From contig NZ_CP102275.1 in the NCBI RefSeq assembly GCF_025149465.1, forward strand, positions 1,984,001 to 2,048,000: 64,000 nt of DNA, written 5' to 3'. The notes under the pieces are model-generated. The model was given only the letters and a program-made list of their open reading frames with translations, made no database searches and was not told where the DNA came from. Position 1 is the stretch's first letter. Every line of letters begins with the position of its first letter. Made by a program: the position numbers and the translations under genes. Shown here in pieces: positions 52,994-60,990 of this stretch. This DNA is from Thomasclavelia spiroformis DSM 1552. GTDB taxonomy: Bacteria; Bacillota_I; Bacilli_A; Erysipelotrichales; Coprobacillaceae.

Positions 52994-53944
52994 ATGACGC
53001 TTTGTCAACTCTATTCCAAACAGAACGCACAGAGGGCAAATGTGAAGAAAAGCACAATGAAACAACGGGAACAACTCATGCGGTTATTGAAAGAGGACAA
53101 GTTAGGTGCTAGGAGCATTGATACGATAAAACCCTCTGACGCTAAAGAATGGGCGTTACGCATGAAAGACAAAGGCTTTTCCTACAATACCATTAACAAC
53201 CATAAACGCTCGTTAAAAGCGTCATTCTATATCGCCATTCAAGACGATTGTGTAAGGAAAAACCCTTTTGATTTCAAGTTAAGTGAAGTCCTAGAAAATG
53301 ATACCAAAGAGAAAGTCGCATTGACAGAGGAACAGGAACAAGCCTTACTCTCATTTATCAAGACGGACAATGTGTATCACAAGCATTATGATGATGTGCT
53401 GATATTATTAAAAACAGGACTTCGTATCTCGGAACTGTGCGGACTGACAGTAGCCGATATTGATTTCAAGAATGAAGTTGTGATTATCGACCACCAGTTA
53501 CTAAAGAGCAAGGAACAGGGCTATTACATTGAAACGCCTAAAACAAAGAGCGGAATAAGGCAAGTGCCATTAAGCAGAGAAACAATACAGGCATTTCAAC
53601 GGGTTATGAAGAAACGCCCAAAATCAGAACCATTTGTGATAGACGGACGGAGCAATTTCCTATTTGTCAATCATAAAGGCAAGCCCAAAGTTGCGATTGA
53701 TTACAACGCCTTATTTGTCCGTATGGTAAAGAAATACAACAAGCACCACAAGGACAAGCCCTTGCCACATATCACACCGCATACGCTACGCCATACATTC
53801 TGCACAAGGCTGGCAAGCAAGAACATGAACCCGAAAGATTTACAGTATATCATGGGACATTCAAACATCAGTATCACAATGAACTGGTACGCTCATGCGT
53901 CCATAGATACCGCAAAATCAGAGGTTCAGCGTCTAATCGCATAG
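52994..53944 (+). CDS. int: Tn916-type tyrosine integrase, N-terminally truncated
   Basis: 316 residues from ATG 52994. The frame stays open upstream to the IS3 edge (about 52893; IRKREKLSLRELEQQIRRD), but roughly the first 60 residues of the usual ~400 (the arm-binding domain) are absent. The catalytic set R144 (GLRISEL), H263-x-x-R266, H289 and Y299 is intact. Without the arm-binding domain, excision is unlikely. GC content is well above the surroundings. Confidence 0.9.
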   Translation: MTLCQLYSKQNAQRANVKKSTMKQREQLMRLLKEDKLGARSIDTIKPSDAKEWALRMKDKGFSYNTINNHKRSLKASFYIAIQDDCVRKNPFDFKLSEVLENDTKEKVALTEEQEQALLSFIKTDNVYHKHYDDVLILLKTGLRISELCGLTVADIDFKNEVVIIDHQLLKSKEQGYYIETPKTKSGIRQVPLSRETIQAFQRVMKKRPKSEPFVIDGRSNFLFVNHKGKPKVAIDYNALFVRMVKKYNKHHKDKPLPHITPHTLRHTFCTRLASKNMNPKDLQYIMGHSNISITMNWYAHASIDTAKSEVQRLIA

Positions 53945-54253
53945 AAGTATTTACCACGATTTTAACCACGATTGATAGGGAAAATATAAGAAGATAGACC
54001 TAGATATGTGAGGTTTACCACAAAAGCAAAATGCCCGTAGAGCCTATAAAATAAGGCTTTGCGGACATTTAAGAAGATATGAAAAGATAGTCAAAAAGAC
54101 ATATATAATTTAGATGAAATTTTTATTTAAATACTTCAATTTCATGGAAATTAGTTTTATTATCATGTTTTCCAATCGATTTGCCTTGTGATATTGCTTT
54201 AAGTATTTTAGCAATTATTTTAGCAACAAAACTCAAAAAAAATGGAGGTTTAC
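53945..54253. other. right end of the element and bioY 3' fragment
   Basis: Just after int, TTTACCACGATTTTAACCACGATTGA mirrors the repeats at the left end (given here as two ACCACGA units at about 53951-53976). They are probably integrase-binding sites. The element ends near 54115; from there the sequence is bioY again. Confidence 0.6.
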
Positions 54254-54276
54254 ATGTTAAAAAAGATTTTAAATAA
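54118..54276 (+). pseudogene. bioY: bioY, 3' part
   Basis: In one frame the sequence reads NFYLNTSISWKLVLLSCFPI then DLPCDIALSILAIILATKLKK and ends at TAA 54274-54276. This is the C-terminal helix and the conserved (L/I)P.D..(K)..LA..L...L end of BioY. It has no start. Its tail overlaps the start of bioB at 54254, so bioY and bioB were translationally close before the insertion. Confidence 0.85.
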
Positions 54277-55213
54277 AGTTTTAAATGAACAAGAAATTAG
54301 TAATGATGAGGCTATATCTTTGATTAATGTTGATCTTGAAGAATTAAAAAAAGCTGCTAATCAAATAAGAAAACATTTTTGTGGTAACAAGTTTGATTTA
54401 TGTTCAATTATTAATGGAAAAAGCGGTAAATGTAAAGAAGATTGTAAGTTTTGTGGTCAATCTATCCATTACCATACAAATATTCAAACATATGATCTAT
54501 TAAATAGCGATGAAATTAAAAAAATGGCTTTATATAATGAAAAAAAAGGTGTTCAACGTTTTTCAATTGTTACATCAGGACGTTGTTTAAATAATCAAGA
54601 ATTTGAAAATATTTTAAAAATATATCAGGAGCTTAATCAATCAACAAATATTTCATTATGTGCCTCATTAGGCTTATTAAAATATCATCAATTAAAAAAA
54701 TTAAAAGATGTAAAAGTTATAAAATATCATAATAATTTAGAAACATCGCAAAAATATTTTAAAGAAATTTGTACTACCCATACCTATCAACAAAAAATTG
54801 AAACGATTAACGATGCCTCAAATGCTGGTCTACAAGTATGTAGTGGTGGTATTGTTGGAATGAATGAAACTTGGCAAGATCGAATCGATTTAGCTTTTAA
54901 ATTAAATCAATTAAAAATCATGTCAATTCCTATCAATATTTTAAACCCTATTAAAAATACACCTCTAGAAAAAATAAAACCTCTTTCAAAAGAAGAAATT
55001 GAACGTATTTTTGCAATTTTTAGATTTATTAACCCTAAAGCCATCATTAAAATAGCTGGTGGTCGTGAATTATTAAACGATAAAGGACTAGGTGTTTTTA
55101 AAAGTGGAGCTAATGGTGCAATTACTGGAGATATGCTTACAACTAAAGGAATTAGCATTGATGATGATATCGAAATAATTAATGAATTAGGATTTGAAAT
55201 TAAAAAGATATGA
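54254..55213 (+). CDS. bioB: biotin synthase
   Basis: This protein has 319 residues from ATG 54254, five bases after GGAGG; an ATG 12 bases earlier overlaps that site. The radical-SAM cluster motif is C60-x3-C64-x2-C67 (GKCKEDCKFCGQS). YHNNLETS...YFKEICTTHTYQQKI and GGIVGMNE are typical of BioB. It inserts sulfur into dethiobiotin. It overlaps bioD by four bases. Confidence 0.95.
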   Translation: MLKKILNKVLNEQEISNDEAISLINVDLEELKKAANQIRKHFCGNKFDLCSIINGKSGKCKEDCKFCGQSIHYHTNIQTYDLLNSDEIKKMALYNEKKGVQRFSIVTSGRCLNNQEFENILKIYQELNQSTNISLCASLGLLKYHQLKKLKDVKVIKYHNNLETSQKYFKEICTTHTYQQKIETINDASNAGLQVCSGGIVGMNETWQDRIDLAFKLNQLKIMSIPINILNPIKNTPLEKIKPLSKEEIERIFAIFRFINPKAIIKIAGGRELLNDKGLGVFKSGANGAITGDMLTTKGISIDDDIEIINELGFEIKKI

Positions 55214-55860
55214 TAAAAGGATTATTTATTACCGGTACTAATACAGATGTCGGTAAAACCTATGTCACTGCAAGAATCATTAAGGAATTAAATAAAATAT
55301 ATCAAACAGCTTATTATAAAGCTGCTTTAAGTGGAATTAAAATTGTTGATGAAAAAATAATTTCTAGTGATTTAAAATATGTATGTGATTATGCTAATTT
55401 AAAAGAAAATAGTAGTAAAGTATCTTTTATTTATCAACAGGCTTTTTCACCACATTTAGCTTCTCGCTATGATAAGAATTTTGTTGATTTAAATGTTATA
55501 AAAAAAGATTTAGATGACTTATCTTTAAATCATGATATTATTGTTGTTGAAGGTAGTGGCGGAATTATTTGTCCTTTGAAAGCTGAAGATGAACTAATTA
55601 TGCTTAGTGATGTAATGAAACTTACAAAATATCCTTTAATAATTGTTACTTCAGCTACTTTAGGAAGTATCAATAGTGCTGTTTTAACTGCCTTATATGC
55701 TAAAAGCTTAGGACTTAAGGTGTTAGGTTTTATTATGAATTATTTTGATAAAGATAATATAATTCATCAAGATAATTATAAAATGATTGAAAAATTAAGC
55801 GGATATAAAGTTTTAGGTTATCTTGAAAAAAACGGTGATGAAATTAAGAGGTTTATATGA
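55210..55860 (+). CDS. bioD: dethiobiotin synthetase
   Basis: This 216-residue protein has P-loop GTNTDVGKT (9-17), KAALSGI (substrate Lys), VEGSGGIICPL and a C-terminal NYFDKDN region. It closes the ureido ring of DAPA using ATP and CO2. It lies between bioB and a methyltransferase with four-base overlaps on each side. No bioA, bioF, bioC or bioH is present in the window. Confidence 0.93.
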   Translation: MIKGLFITGTNTDVGKTYVTARIIKELNKIYQTAYYKAALSGIKIVDEKIISSDLKYVCDYANLKENSSKVSFIYQQAFSPHLASRYDKNFVDLNVIKKDLDDLSLNHDIIVVEGSGGIICPLKAEDELIMLSDVMKLTKYPLIIVTSATLGSINSAVLTALYAKSLGLKVLGFIMNYFDKDNIIHQDNYKMIEKLSGYKVLGYLEKNGDEIKRFI

Positions 55861-56384
55861 AAACAATGACAGAATATGTAAAAAACAAAATATTAAGTAG
55901 TACTTATACTACAGCAATTGATTTTACTATGGGTAATGGAAATGATACTTTAACTTTAAGTAAAGTAACTAAAAAAGTATATAGTTTTGATATTCAAGAA
56001 TTAGCTTTAAAGAATACTAAAAAATTAATTAAAGATATAAATAATGTTGAACTTATTTTAGATAGTCATGAAAATTTTGATAAGTATGTTAATAATTACG
56101 ATATCGGTGTATTTAATTTAGGATATTTACCTCAAGGTGATCATCATATTACAACAATGGTAGATACTACACTTATTGCTATTGATAAAGCTGTTAAATG
56201 TTTAAATAAAGATGGTCACCTTTATATCGTTGTTTATATTGGTCATAATGAAGGTAAAAAAGAAAGTGTTAAAGTGGATGAATATGTTAGTAAATTAGAT
56301 CATCAATCATATAATGTATCATTATTTAAAATGATGAATAAACAAAATGCCCCATATATAATAGAAATTGAAAAAAGAAAATAG
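55857..56384 (+). CDS. class I SAM methyltransferase, YtqB/MnmM-like
   Basis: This 175-residue protein has the SAM-binding motif AIDFTMGNGNDTLTL (20-34; DxTxGNGxDT is the YtqB signature), VYSFDIQE, FNLGYLPQGDH (motif IV) and a C-terminal NAPYIIEIEK. YtqB was identified as MnmM, a tRNA wobble mnm5U methyltransferase. It is not BioC, despite the biotin operon location. It overlaps bioD by four bases. Confidence 0.82.
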   Translation: MKTMTEYVKNKILSSTYTTAIDFTMGNGNDTLTLSKVTKKVYSFDIQELALKNTKKLIKDINNVELILDSHENFDKYVNNYDIGVFNLGYLPQGDHHITTMVDTTLIAIDKAVKCLNKDGHLYIVVYIGHNEGKKESVKVDEYVSKLDHQSYNVSLFKMMNKQNAPYIIEIEKRK

Positions 56385-56529
56385 GTTGTAACAAAATAAC
56401 TTTTTAAGGTTGAAATTCGTTTTCAACGGATTTGTCAATAAAAGTGTGTAAGTAAATTTAATTTTTTGTAAATTTTTTACTGAACACTGATTATTGATAG
56501 ATATTCAAGAGTGCATAAGTTGATTTAAA

Positions 56530-58451
56530 TAGAGTAGAGGGAAAATGAATTATTTTTCGCCCCTCTCATTGAACCGTACGTACGGGTCTCGTATACGGCT
56601 CTACATTTATATCGAATCACAAACTCTTAAGATAGTATTCAAGGGGATTGACTAAACCAGGTCTTTCTCCTTTTTGTATAGCTAGAATTTTGGGAGATAT
56701 GATGAAGTTGACAACATTTTGTCCACTTCTTCTGTACCATCCTAATCTTGTGTTAGCACATTTATAGATGGTTTCCTCATCGAAATTACATTTACATGCC
56801 TTGTTTAATTTCATCAGATTTCTATAAATTGTTGTTGGTATTTTCCATTGTTTGATAATGACACATCGTATTTTATGACGTAGCCATTGTCCAAATTCAT
56901 CGAGAAATAATTTAATGCTCCCTATTCTAAAGTAGTTTATCCAACCTCTTACAATCTGATTTACCTTTGTAAATGTAATGGATAGAGGTGTCGAAACGGC
57001 ATGTCTTCTTGATAAAATTATTTTTATCTTTTCATACAAGCGTTTCTTTCTATCTTTAGTAGGTGTGCATTTCCAATGTTCTCCATTCTTGTAGAATGCA
57101 AATCCTAAAAATTGTCCTTTCATTGGACGTACGACTTTTGTCTTCGTTGCACTAACTTTCAAGAATAGTTTTCTTTCTAGCCATGTTGTCACTGATTTCA
57201 TTACACGATTTGCACTCATTTCACTTTTAACGAAGATGATACAATCATCAGCATAACGTACAAATCTCAATCCCCTTGACTCCAGTTCTTTATCAAATTT
57301 ATCTAAATAAATATTTGATAAAACAACACTAATAGGCCCACCTTGTGGTGTTCCTGTAGTTGTACTCTTTATTAAACCTTTATCAAGAACTCCCGCTCTT
57401 AAATATGCACGTATTAAATGTAATGTTTTACTATCATTGACATGCTCTCTTAAGATTGAAATTAATTTATCATGATTTACTGTATCAAAGAACTTCTCAA
57501 TATCTAAATCAACAATCCATTCATAACCTTCATTTAAGTAATACAATACTTCCTCCATAGCCATGTGAGCACTACGTTTTGGACGAAAACCATAACTGTG
57601 TTCACTAAAAATTGGTTCATAAACTTCAGTAAGAACTTGTAACATTGCTTGTTGTATTACTCTATCGACAACGGTAGGTATTCCCAATGGTCTTTGTTTA
57701 CCATTCGGTTTAGGGATATAAACACGTTTAACTGGCATTGGGCGATATTTTTTGTTCATTATTTGGTGAACAACTTCATCTCTGTATTGACTAAACCATT
57801 GTTCGACCTCATGAACTGTCATTTTATCTACACCCGGTGCTCCTTTATTTTGTCTGACTCTTTTGATTGCGATTTGTAAGTTCTTTTCACTTATAATCTT
57901 TTCCATTAATTCCATTTGCTGCTCCTCCTTCTATTCGTAAATATATTTGAAATCATCCCAAGTACTTTTACCATCTATGGTTACGTTCCATAGTTCTAGG
58001 CTATCCTCCTATTCGGACTATTCAAACATTGCTTATAGTGATTTGCACTCTATAAACGTTTCAGTCCTTCGGCATTTCTACCTACTATGACTTCATCTGA
58101 TTTCTTATGGTAAACCTTTTTCGACCGAGGGTACTATCACTGATTTTAAAGTATACTAGGCTTCCTCGTCCATAAGACCTCCCGGGGTAATTCATGAATC
58201 CTATTTCTTTCACAACGTCTTGATTTACTGTCTTGGTTCTACGTTTACCTTTTGGACTTTAGTTTGTTGCGCAACCTTATCCACCATTTAGCCTCATCAA
58301 GTTTCTGTTCGTACGCTCGAAAGAATCGCTACACCACTTCCTTCACCCATGACATCACTATCAACGGCTTGTGGTTCACTACACTTGGCGGTAACTACCT
58401 ATGGTTGGTTTATCTCCAACTGAATTCATGCCATGCCCGGCACACGCACAC
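56530..58451 (-). mobile_element. group II intron (group IIC-like)
   Basis: The 5' end GTGTGCG (58451 or one of the overlapping GTG repeats) follows a terminator hairpin. Domain V is clear at 56571-56601 (GAGCCGTA...TACGGTTC on the minus strand). A domain VI-like stem (GAGGGGC with CCTCTAC) follows and the 3' end is near 56530. The intron ORF lacks an HNH domain. Insertion directly downstream of a stem-loop terminator is the habit of class C introns. The ~530 bases before the ORF (57916-58451) are the structured RNA domains I-III. Confidence 0.85.
56617..57915 (-). CDS. ltrA: group II intron reverse transcriptase/maturase
   Basis: This 432-residue protein has RT domains with RPLGIPTVVDRVIQQA (RT1-2), YGFRPKRSAHMA, VDLDIEKFFDTVNH (catalytic Asp), TPQGGPISVVLSN and the YADD box (221-224). 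The maturase/thumb domain X (about 290-390; GWINYFRIG...W...RWYRR type) follows. It ends without an endonuclease domain, as in IIC introns. It appears intact. GGAGGAG before ATG 57915. Confidence 0.93.
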   Translation of the reverse strand: MELMEKIISEKNLQIAIKRVRQNKGAPGVDKMTVHEVEQWFSQYRDEVVHQIMNKKYRPMPVKRVYIPKPNGKQRPLGIPTVVDRVIQQAMLQVLTEVYEPIFSEHSYGFRPKRSAHMAMEEVLYYLNEGYEWIVDLDIEKFFDTVNHDKLISILREHVNDSKTLHLIRAYLRAGVLDKGLIKSTTTGTPQGGPISVVLSNIYLDKFDKELESRGLRFVRYADDCIIFVKSEMSANRVMKSVTTWLERKLFLKVSATKTKVVRPMKGQFLGFAFYKNGEHWKCTPTKDRKKRLYEKIKIILSRRHAVSTPLSITFTKVNQIVRGWINYFRIGSIKLFLDEFGQWLRHKIRCVIIKQWKIPTTIYRNLMKLNKACKCNFDEETIYKCANTRLGWYRRSGQNVVNFIISPKILAIQKGERPGLVNPLEYYLKSL

Positions 58452-58453
58452 AT

Positions 58454-58475
58454 AGGCCAACAAAAATGTTGGCCT
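58454..58475 (-). terminator. terminator of the IS256 transposase, intron target
   Basis: AGGCCAAC (58454-58461) pairs with GTTGGCCT (58468-58475) around AAAAAT. It follows the transposase stop on the minus strand; its T tract is replaced by the intron 5' end. Confidence 0.75.
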
Positions 58476-58498
58476 TTCAAATACTCTAAATTATCAGT

Positions 58499-59632
58499 TT
58501 ATAATGTAAGATAATGATCAATTCTCGTCTTAAATTTATCATCAATCATTAATTGATTAAGTACCATCGACCAATTAGGTACATGTCCTTTTTCCCATTT
58601 ATTATTTAATTCTTTTATACGTAAATAAAGAAGTTTAAATAATGCATTTTCATTTGCAAATGTTCCTTTTTTCGTTACTTTTCTAAAACTTGAATTCACC
58701 GCTTCAATCGCATTCGTTGTATACATGATTTTTCTTACTGAACTGCCATAATTGAAAAGTTGTTCGACGTATTTAAAATTTCTGACCCAGACATCTACAG
58801 CACCTGGATATTGTCCCCATTCATTCTGGAATGATTCAAATGCAGTCTGTGCTGCTTTTAAACTCGATGCAGAGTAGACGCGTTTGATAGATGCAGTAAA
58901 CTTTTTATAATCTTTAGATGGAACATATTTAATTGAGTTTCTAATTAGATGTACAATACATCGCTGTACAACCACTTTAGGGAAGATTGCCTTAGCTCCT
59001 TCTTCTAATCCAGATACACCATCCATAGAAATAAAGAATACATCTTCTAAGCCTCTGGCCTTTAATTCATCAAAGATCTGCATCCATTGATTCTTACTTT
59101 CTGTAGGAGATAACCATAATCCTAACACTTCTTTATTCTCTTCAAAATCATAGCCTAGGATGACATATACTGCACATTGATTAATTTCGTAATCCTGTTT
59201 AAGTGAAACATACATACAATCTACAAATAAGAATGGATAGCACTTTTTAAGAGGTCTATTCTTCCAGTTCTGGTAATATTGTATCAGTAATATCTGATAT
59301 CATTTCATGGGATACTGAAAAGCCATAGATATCTTCTATGGTTTTAGAGATGTCTATTTGAGACATTCCTCTTGCATACATCGCCAGTACTTTTCCTTCA
59401 ATAGCTGATACACCTTTTTTCTTTTAGGAATCAGTATCGGCTCAAATGATCCATCTCTATCTCTAGGTGATTCTATTTCAATTTCACCTTGAAGCATTGA
59501 TTCAAATAAAGGTCCAAATAAATCTTTGAGAGTGTCATTCATGTCTTCAACCGATTCAGGGTTGTAAGCTTCAAGAATGGCTTGGGCAAGTGCGACTTTC
59601 TTAGGATCACGTTTAATTCTAGCCATGTTCAT
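58499..59632 (-). pseudogene. IS256/Mutator-family transposase, frameshifted
   Basis: The N-terminal frame (59632-59354) starts MNMARIKRDPKKVALAQAIL and leaves frame at AGAAAAAAGGTG near 59415, after KRKK. The true continuation GVSAIEGKVLAMYARGMSQI runs in the -1 frame to about 59265, where a +1 change is needed to reach WKNRPLKKCYPFLFVDCMYV. From there the frame is open to 58499 (VISMDG-type catalytic segment FFISMDGVSGLE, CIVHLIRNS, TTNAIEAVNSSFR). Together they cover a full ~390-residue transposase. Two frame changes make it inactive. Confidence 0.85.
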
Positions 59633-59854
59633 ATCCTTCTTTCCTCCAAATTATACCATAGTTATAATAAAAACTGTGCTTGTCAGGCCGCGCGCTCCTG
59701 ACTTACACAGTTAATTTTACACTCTCAAATTTTAATTAAGTGTCCAACAAATTGGGTTCACTTCATATCGGTGTTCCATAATCTACTTGCGATATTCAAT
59801 TTTTCATCTATTCAATACTGATGTGCTGTACCATGATCTTTGCAAATCTGGGAT

Positions 59855-59965
59855 TTCTAACGTATCAAGGCTCATTCAATCGTAGTAATTTGAAGTATTT
59901 CAATCCTTGAATATGCTGATAAATACAGTGTTTTAGCGGACAATCAGATTTTTAGTTGTTTTTTC
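59855..59965 (-). repeat. third relic of the Tn916-type left end
   Basis: Read on the minus strand: AAAAATCTGATTGTCCGC, AAACACTGTA, then TACGATTGAATGAGCC followed by TTGATACG. These correspond in order to the left ends at 47471-47575 and 10106-10202. It is in the opposite orientation and no integrase relic is visible beyond it. Confidence 0.65.
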
Positions 59966-59971
59966 CTACGA

Positions 59972-60088
59972 TCATATTCTTAGTATAAAACTAATATCAA
60001 TTTCATCAATTGTATAAACTGGCTTATGCTTTATTAACTGATAATCAATATTTAAATTATCTAACCTAGTTAATACCTTTTCAATCAT
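59972..60088 (-). pseudogene. YbaK/ProX-like gene, truncated 5' fragment
   Basis: From ATG 60088 (after GGTGCTGTTATGGA) the frame reads MIEKVLTRLDNLNIDYQLIK, then HKPVYTIDEIDISFI, and stops at 59972. The pattern L..L.I.Y....H.PV.T..E is the N-terminus of the YbaK/aminoacyl-tRNA-editing (prolyl-tRNA deacylase-like) family. The rest is replaced by the element relic. Confidence 0.6.
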
Positions 60089-60158
60089 TCCATAACAGCA
60101 CCTCTTTTAAATCATAACTAAATAGTAAACATTATGTCTTTTGATGTCAATGTTCTAA

Positions 60159-60623
60159 CTAGGCTATTCGTGGAAATTTTACATAATTATTCAATAAATC
60201 AATAGCTATAATAAGTCGTTGTCTTTCATAATAAATATTTTGATACATTAATAACAGTTTCTTTTTAATCTGCAAATCATTACAATCCTCATTTATAGCT
60301 AACGCCATAAATTCACTAGGGAACAATAAACGAGCATATAAATATATTATTTCACTACTACTAAGATTTCCCCTTTTAATATAATTATCTAGTTGTTCTA
60401 TATCAATTATTCCCTTTTTATAACTGCTTGTAAGATCTTTTATTCGCGAAGCAAAAATAAGATTATTAGGATTACACAAATCTTCATAACAATTATTAAA
60501 ATAAAAGTGTTCAACTCCTAAATGAAACACTTCCTCATTAATCATATTTAAAATACTAATAGCGGTTTCCCCTAAAATAAAACAAGATAATAAAATGTTC
60601 AAAATGACTAATTCTTGAAGCAT
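60159..60623 (-). CDS. hypothetical protein
   Basis: This 154-residue helical protein has an amphipathic to hydrophobic N-terminus (MLQELVILNILLSCFILGETAISIL) and a charged body containing YKKGIIDIEQLDNYIKRGNLSS and YERQRLIIAIDLLNNYV. No family is recognised. It is last in a minus-strand run with the gene at 60646 and yunB. Its starting ATG lies 22 bases after the upstream stop. Confidence 0.5.
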   Translation of the reverse strand: MLQELVILNILLSCFILGETAISILNMINEEVFHLGVEHFYFNNCYEDLCNPNNLIFASRIKDLTSSYKKGIIDIEQLDNYIKRGNLSSSEIIYLYARLLFPSEFMALAINEDCNDLQIKKKLLLMYQNIYYERQRLIIAIDLLNNYVKFPRIA

Positions 60624-60645
60624 AGTTTCCTAATTTGCTTTTAGC

Positions 60646-60990
60646 CTAATCTAAAATTGTACACCAGCTCTCTTTTATTTTTATAATTTCGATAGTTTTA
60701 TTAATCAACTGTAAAGACAGATTAATAAAACTATCAAGATGATACTCTTCTATTTGATAAGTATACAACATATAATCCATAGAAACTGGATGATTAAAAC
60801 AATTCATTACTAGCCGAAACCCATTCAACCCTAGTGCATTAACATAATAAGGATAATAATTAGTAAAATTATTAACTTTATTAAAATAATATAATTGCCC
60901 TTGATATTCAAAATAATCAATTTCTTTATCTAAAGAAATTGATAAAAACGTTGCAAAATATCTAGTTTTGATACCAATTTGGCACCTCAC
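60646..60990 (-). CDS. hypothetical protein overlapping yunB
   Basis: At most 114 residues. The first start (GTG 60990) overlaps the end of yunB by 29 bases and has only a weak site, so the true start may be later. Aromatic-rich sequence (YFEYQGQLYYFNKVNNFTNYYPYYVNALGLNG). No family is known to me. It lies in a run of probable sporulation-related genes. Confidence 0.5.
   Translation of the reverse strand: MRCQIGIKTRYFATFLSISLDKEIDYFEYQGQLYYFNKVNNFTNYYPYYVNALGLNGFRLVMNCFNHPVSMDYMLYTYQIEEYHLDSFINLSLQLINKTIEIIKIKESWCTILD

Larger units (their letters stand above)
47468..54120 (+). mobile_element. Tn916-family integrative element remnant inserted in bioY
   Basis: The left end begins near ...TATATCTAATTTTTGATTATCC and the right end near 54115. 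The flanks TATTTTATTTTAAAT (left) and TTTTTATTTAAATA (right) are near-identical AT-rich target sequence. Contents: ORF8-type HTH and ORF7-type sigma factor (minus), permease-ATPase-GntR cargo (minus), XRE regulator (minus), IS3 insertion, and the integrase (+). Paired TTACCACGA repeats lie at both ends (47533-47563 and 53950-53980). The conjugation and mobilisation genes are missing, so it is a deletion derivative. GC is visibly higher than in host genes. Confidence 0.85.
56440..59726 (-). mobile_element. broken IS256-family element carrying a group II intron
   Basis: The right end is near 59726 (read inward GAGAGTGTAAAATTAACTGT, then GTAAGT). The left end is near 56440 (AAAGTGTGTAAGTAAATTTA). 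The two share AGTGT and GTAAGT but align imperfectly, so the boundaries are approximate. Inside are a frameshifted transposase (58499-59632) and a group II intron (about 56530-58451). Confidence 0.6.
59633..60158. other. gap with IS right end, element relic and gene fragment
   Basis: It holds the IS256-type right end with an inner TCAGG/CCTGA hairpin (59677-59710), an unassigned stretch (59730-59850), a third decayed Tn916-type end (59855-59960) and a YbaK-like 5' fragment (59972-60088). Nothing else is seen. Confidence 0.5.

Noticed and set aside
55857-56384. Identification of the last biotin-operon gene as bioC
   Set aside because: Its motifs (DFTMGNGNDT, NLGYLPQGDH) are those of the YtqB/MnmM group and it is too short for BioC.
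57649-58455. Short + strand ORFs within the group II intron
   Set aside because: They are antisense to the RT gene or to structured intron RNA and have no coding features.
59405-59425. Programmed -1 frameshifting in the IS256-type transposase (A-AAA-AAG is in phase and the -1 frame is the correct one)
   Set aside because: A second, +1 change is still needed near 59265 to read the catalytic domain, so decay is more likely; the heptamer alone is noted as a coincidence.
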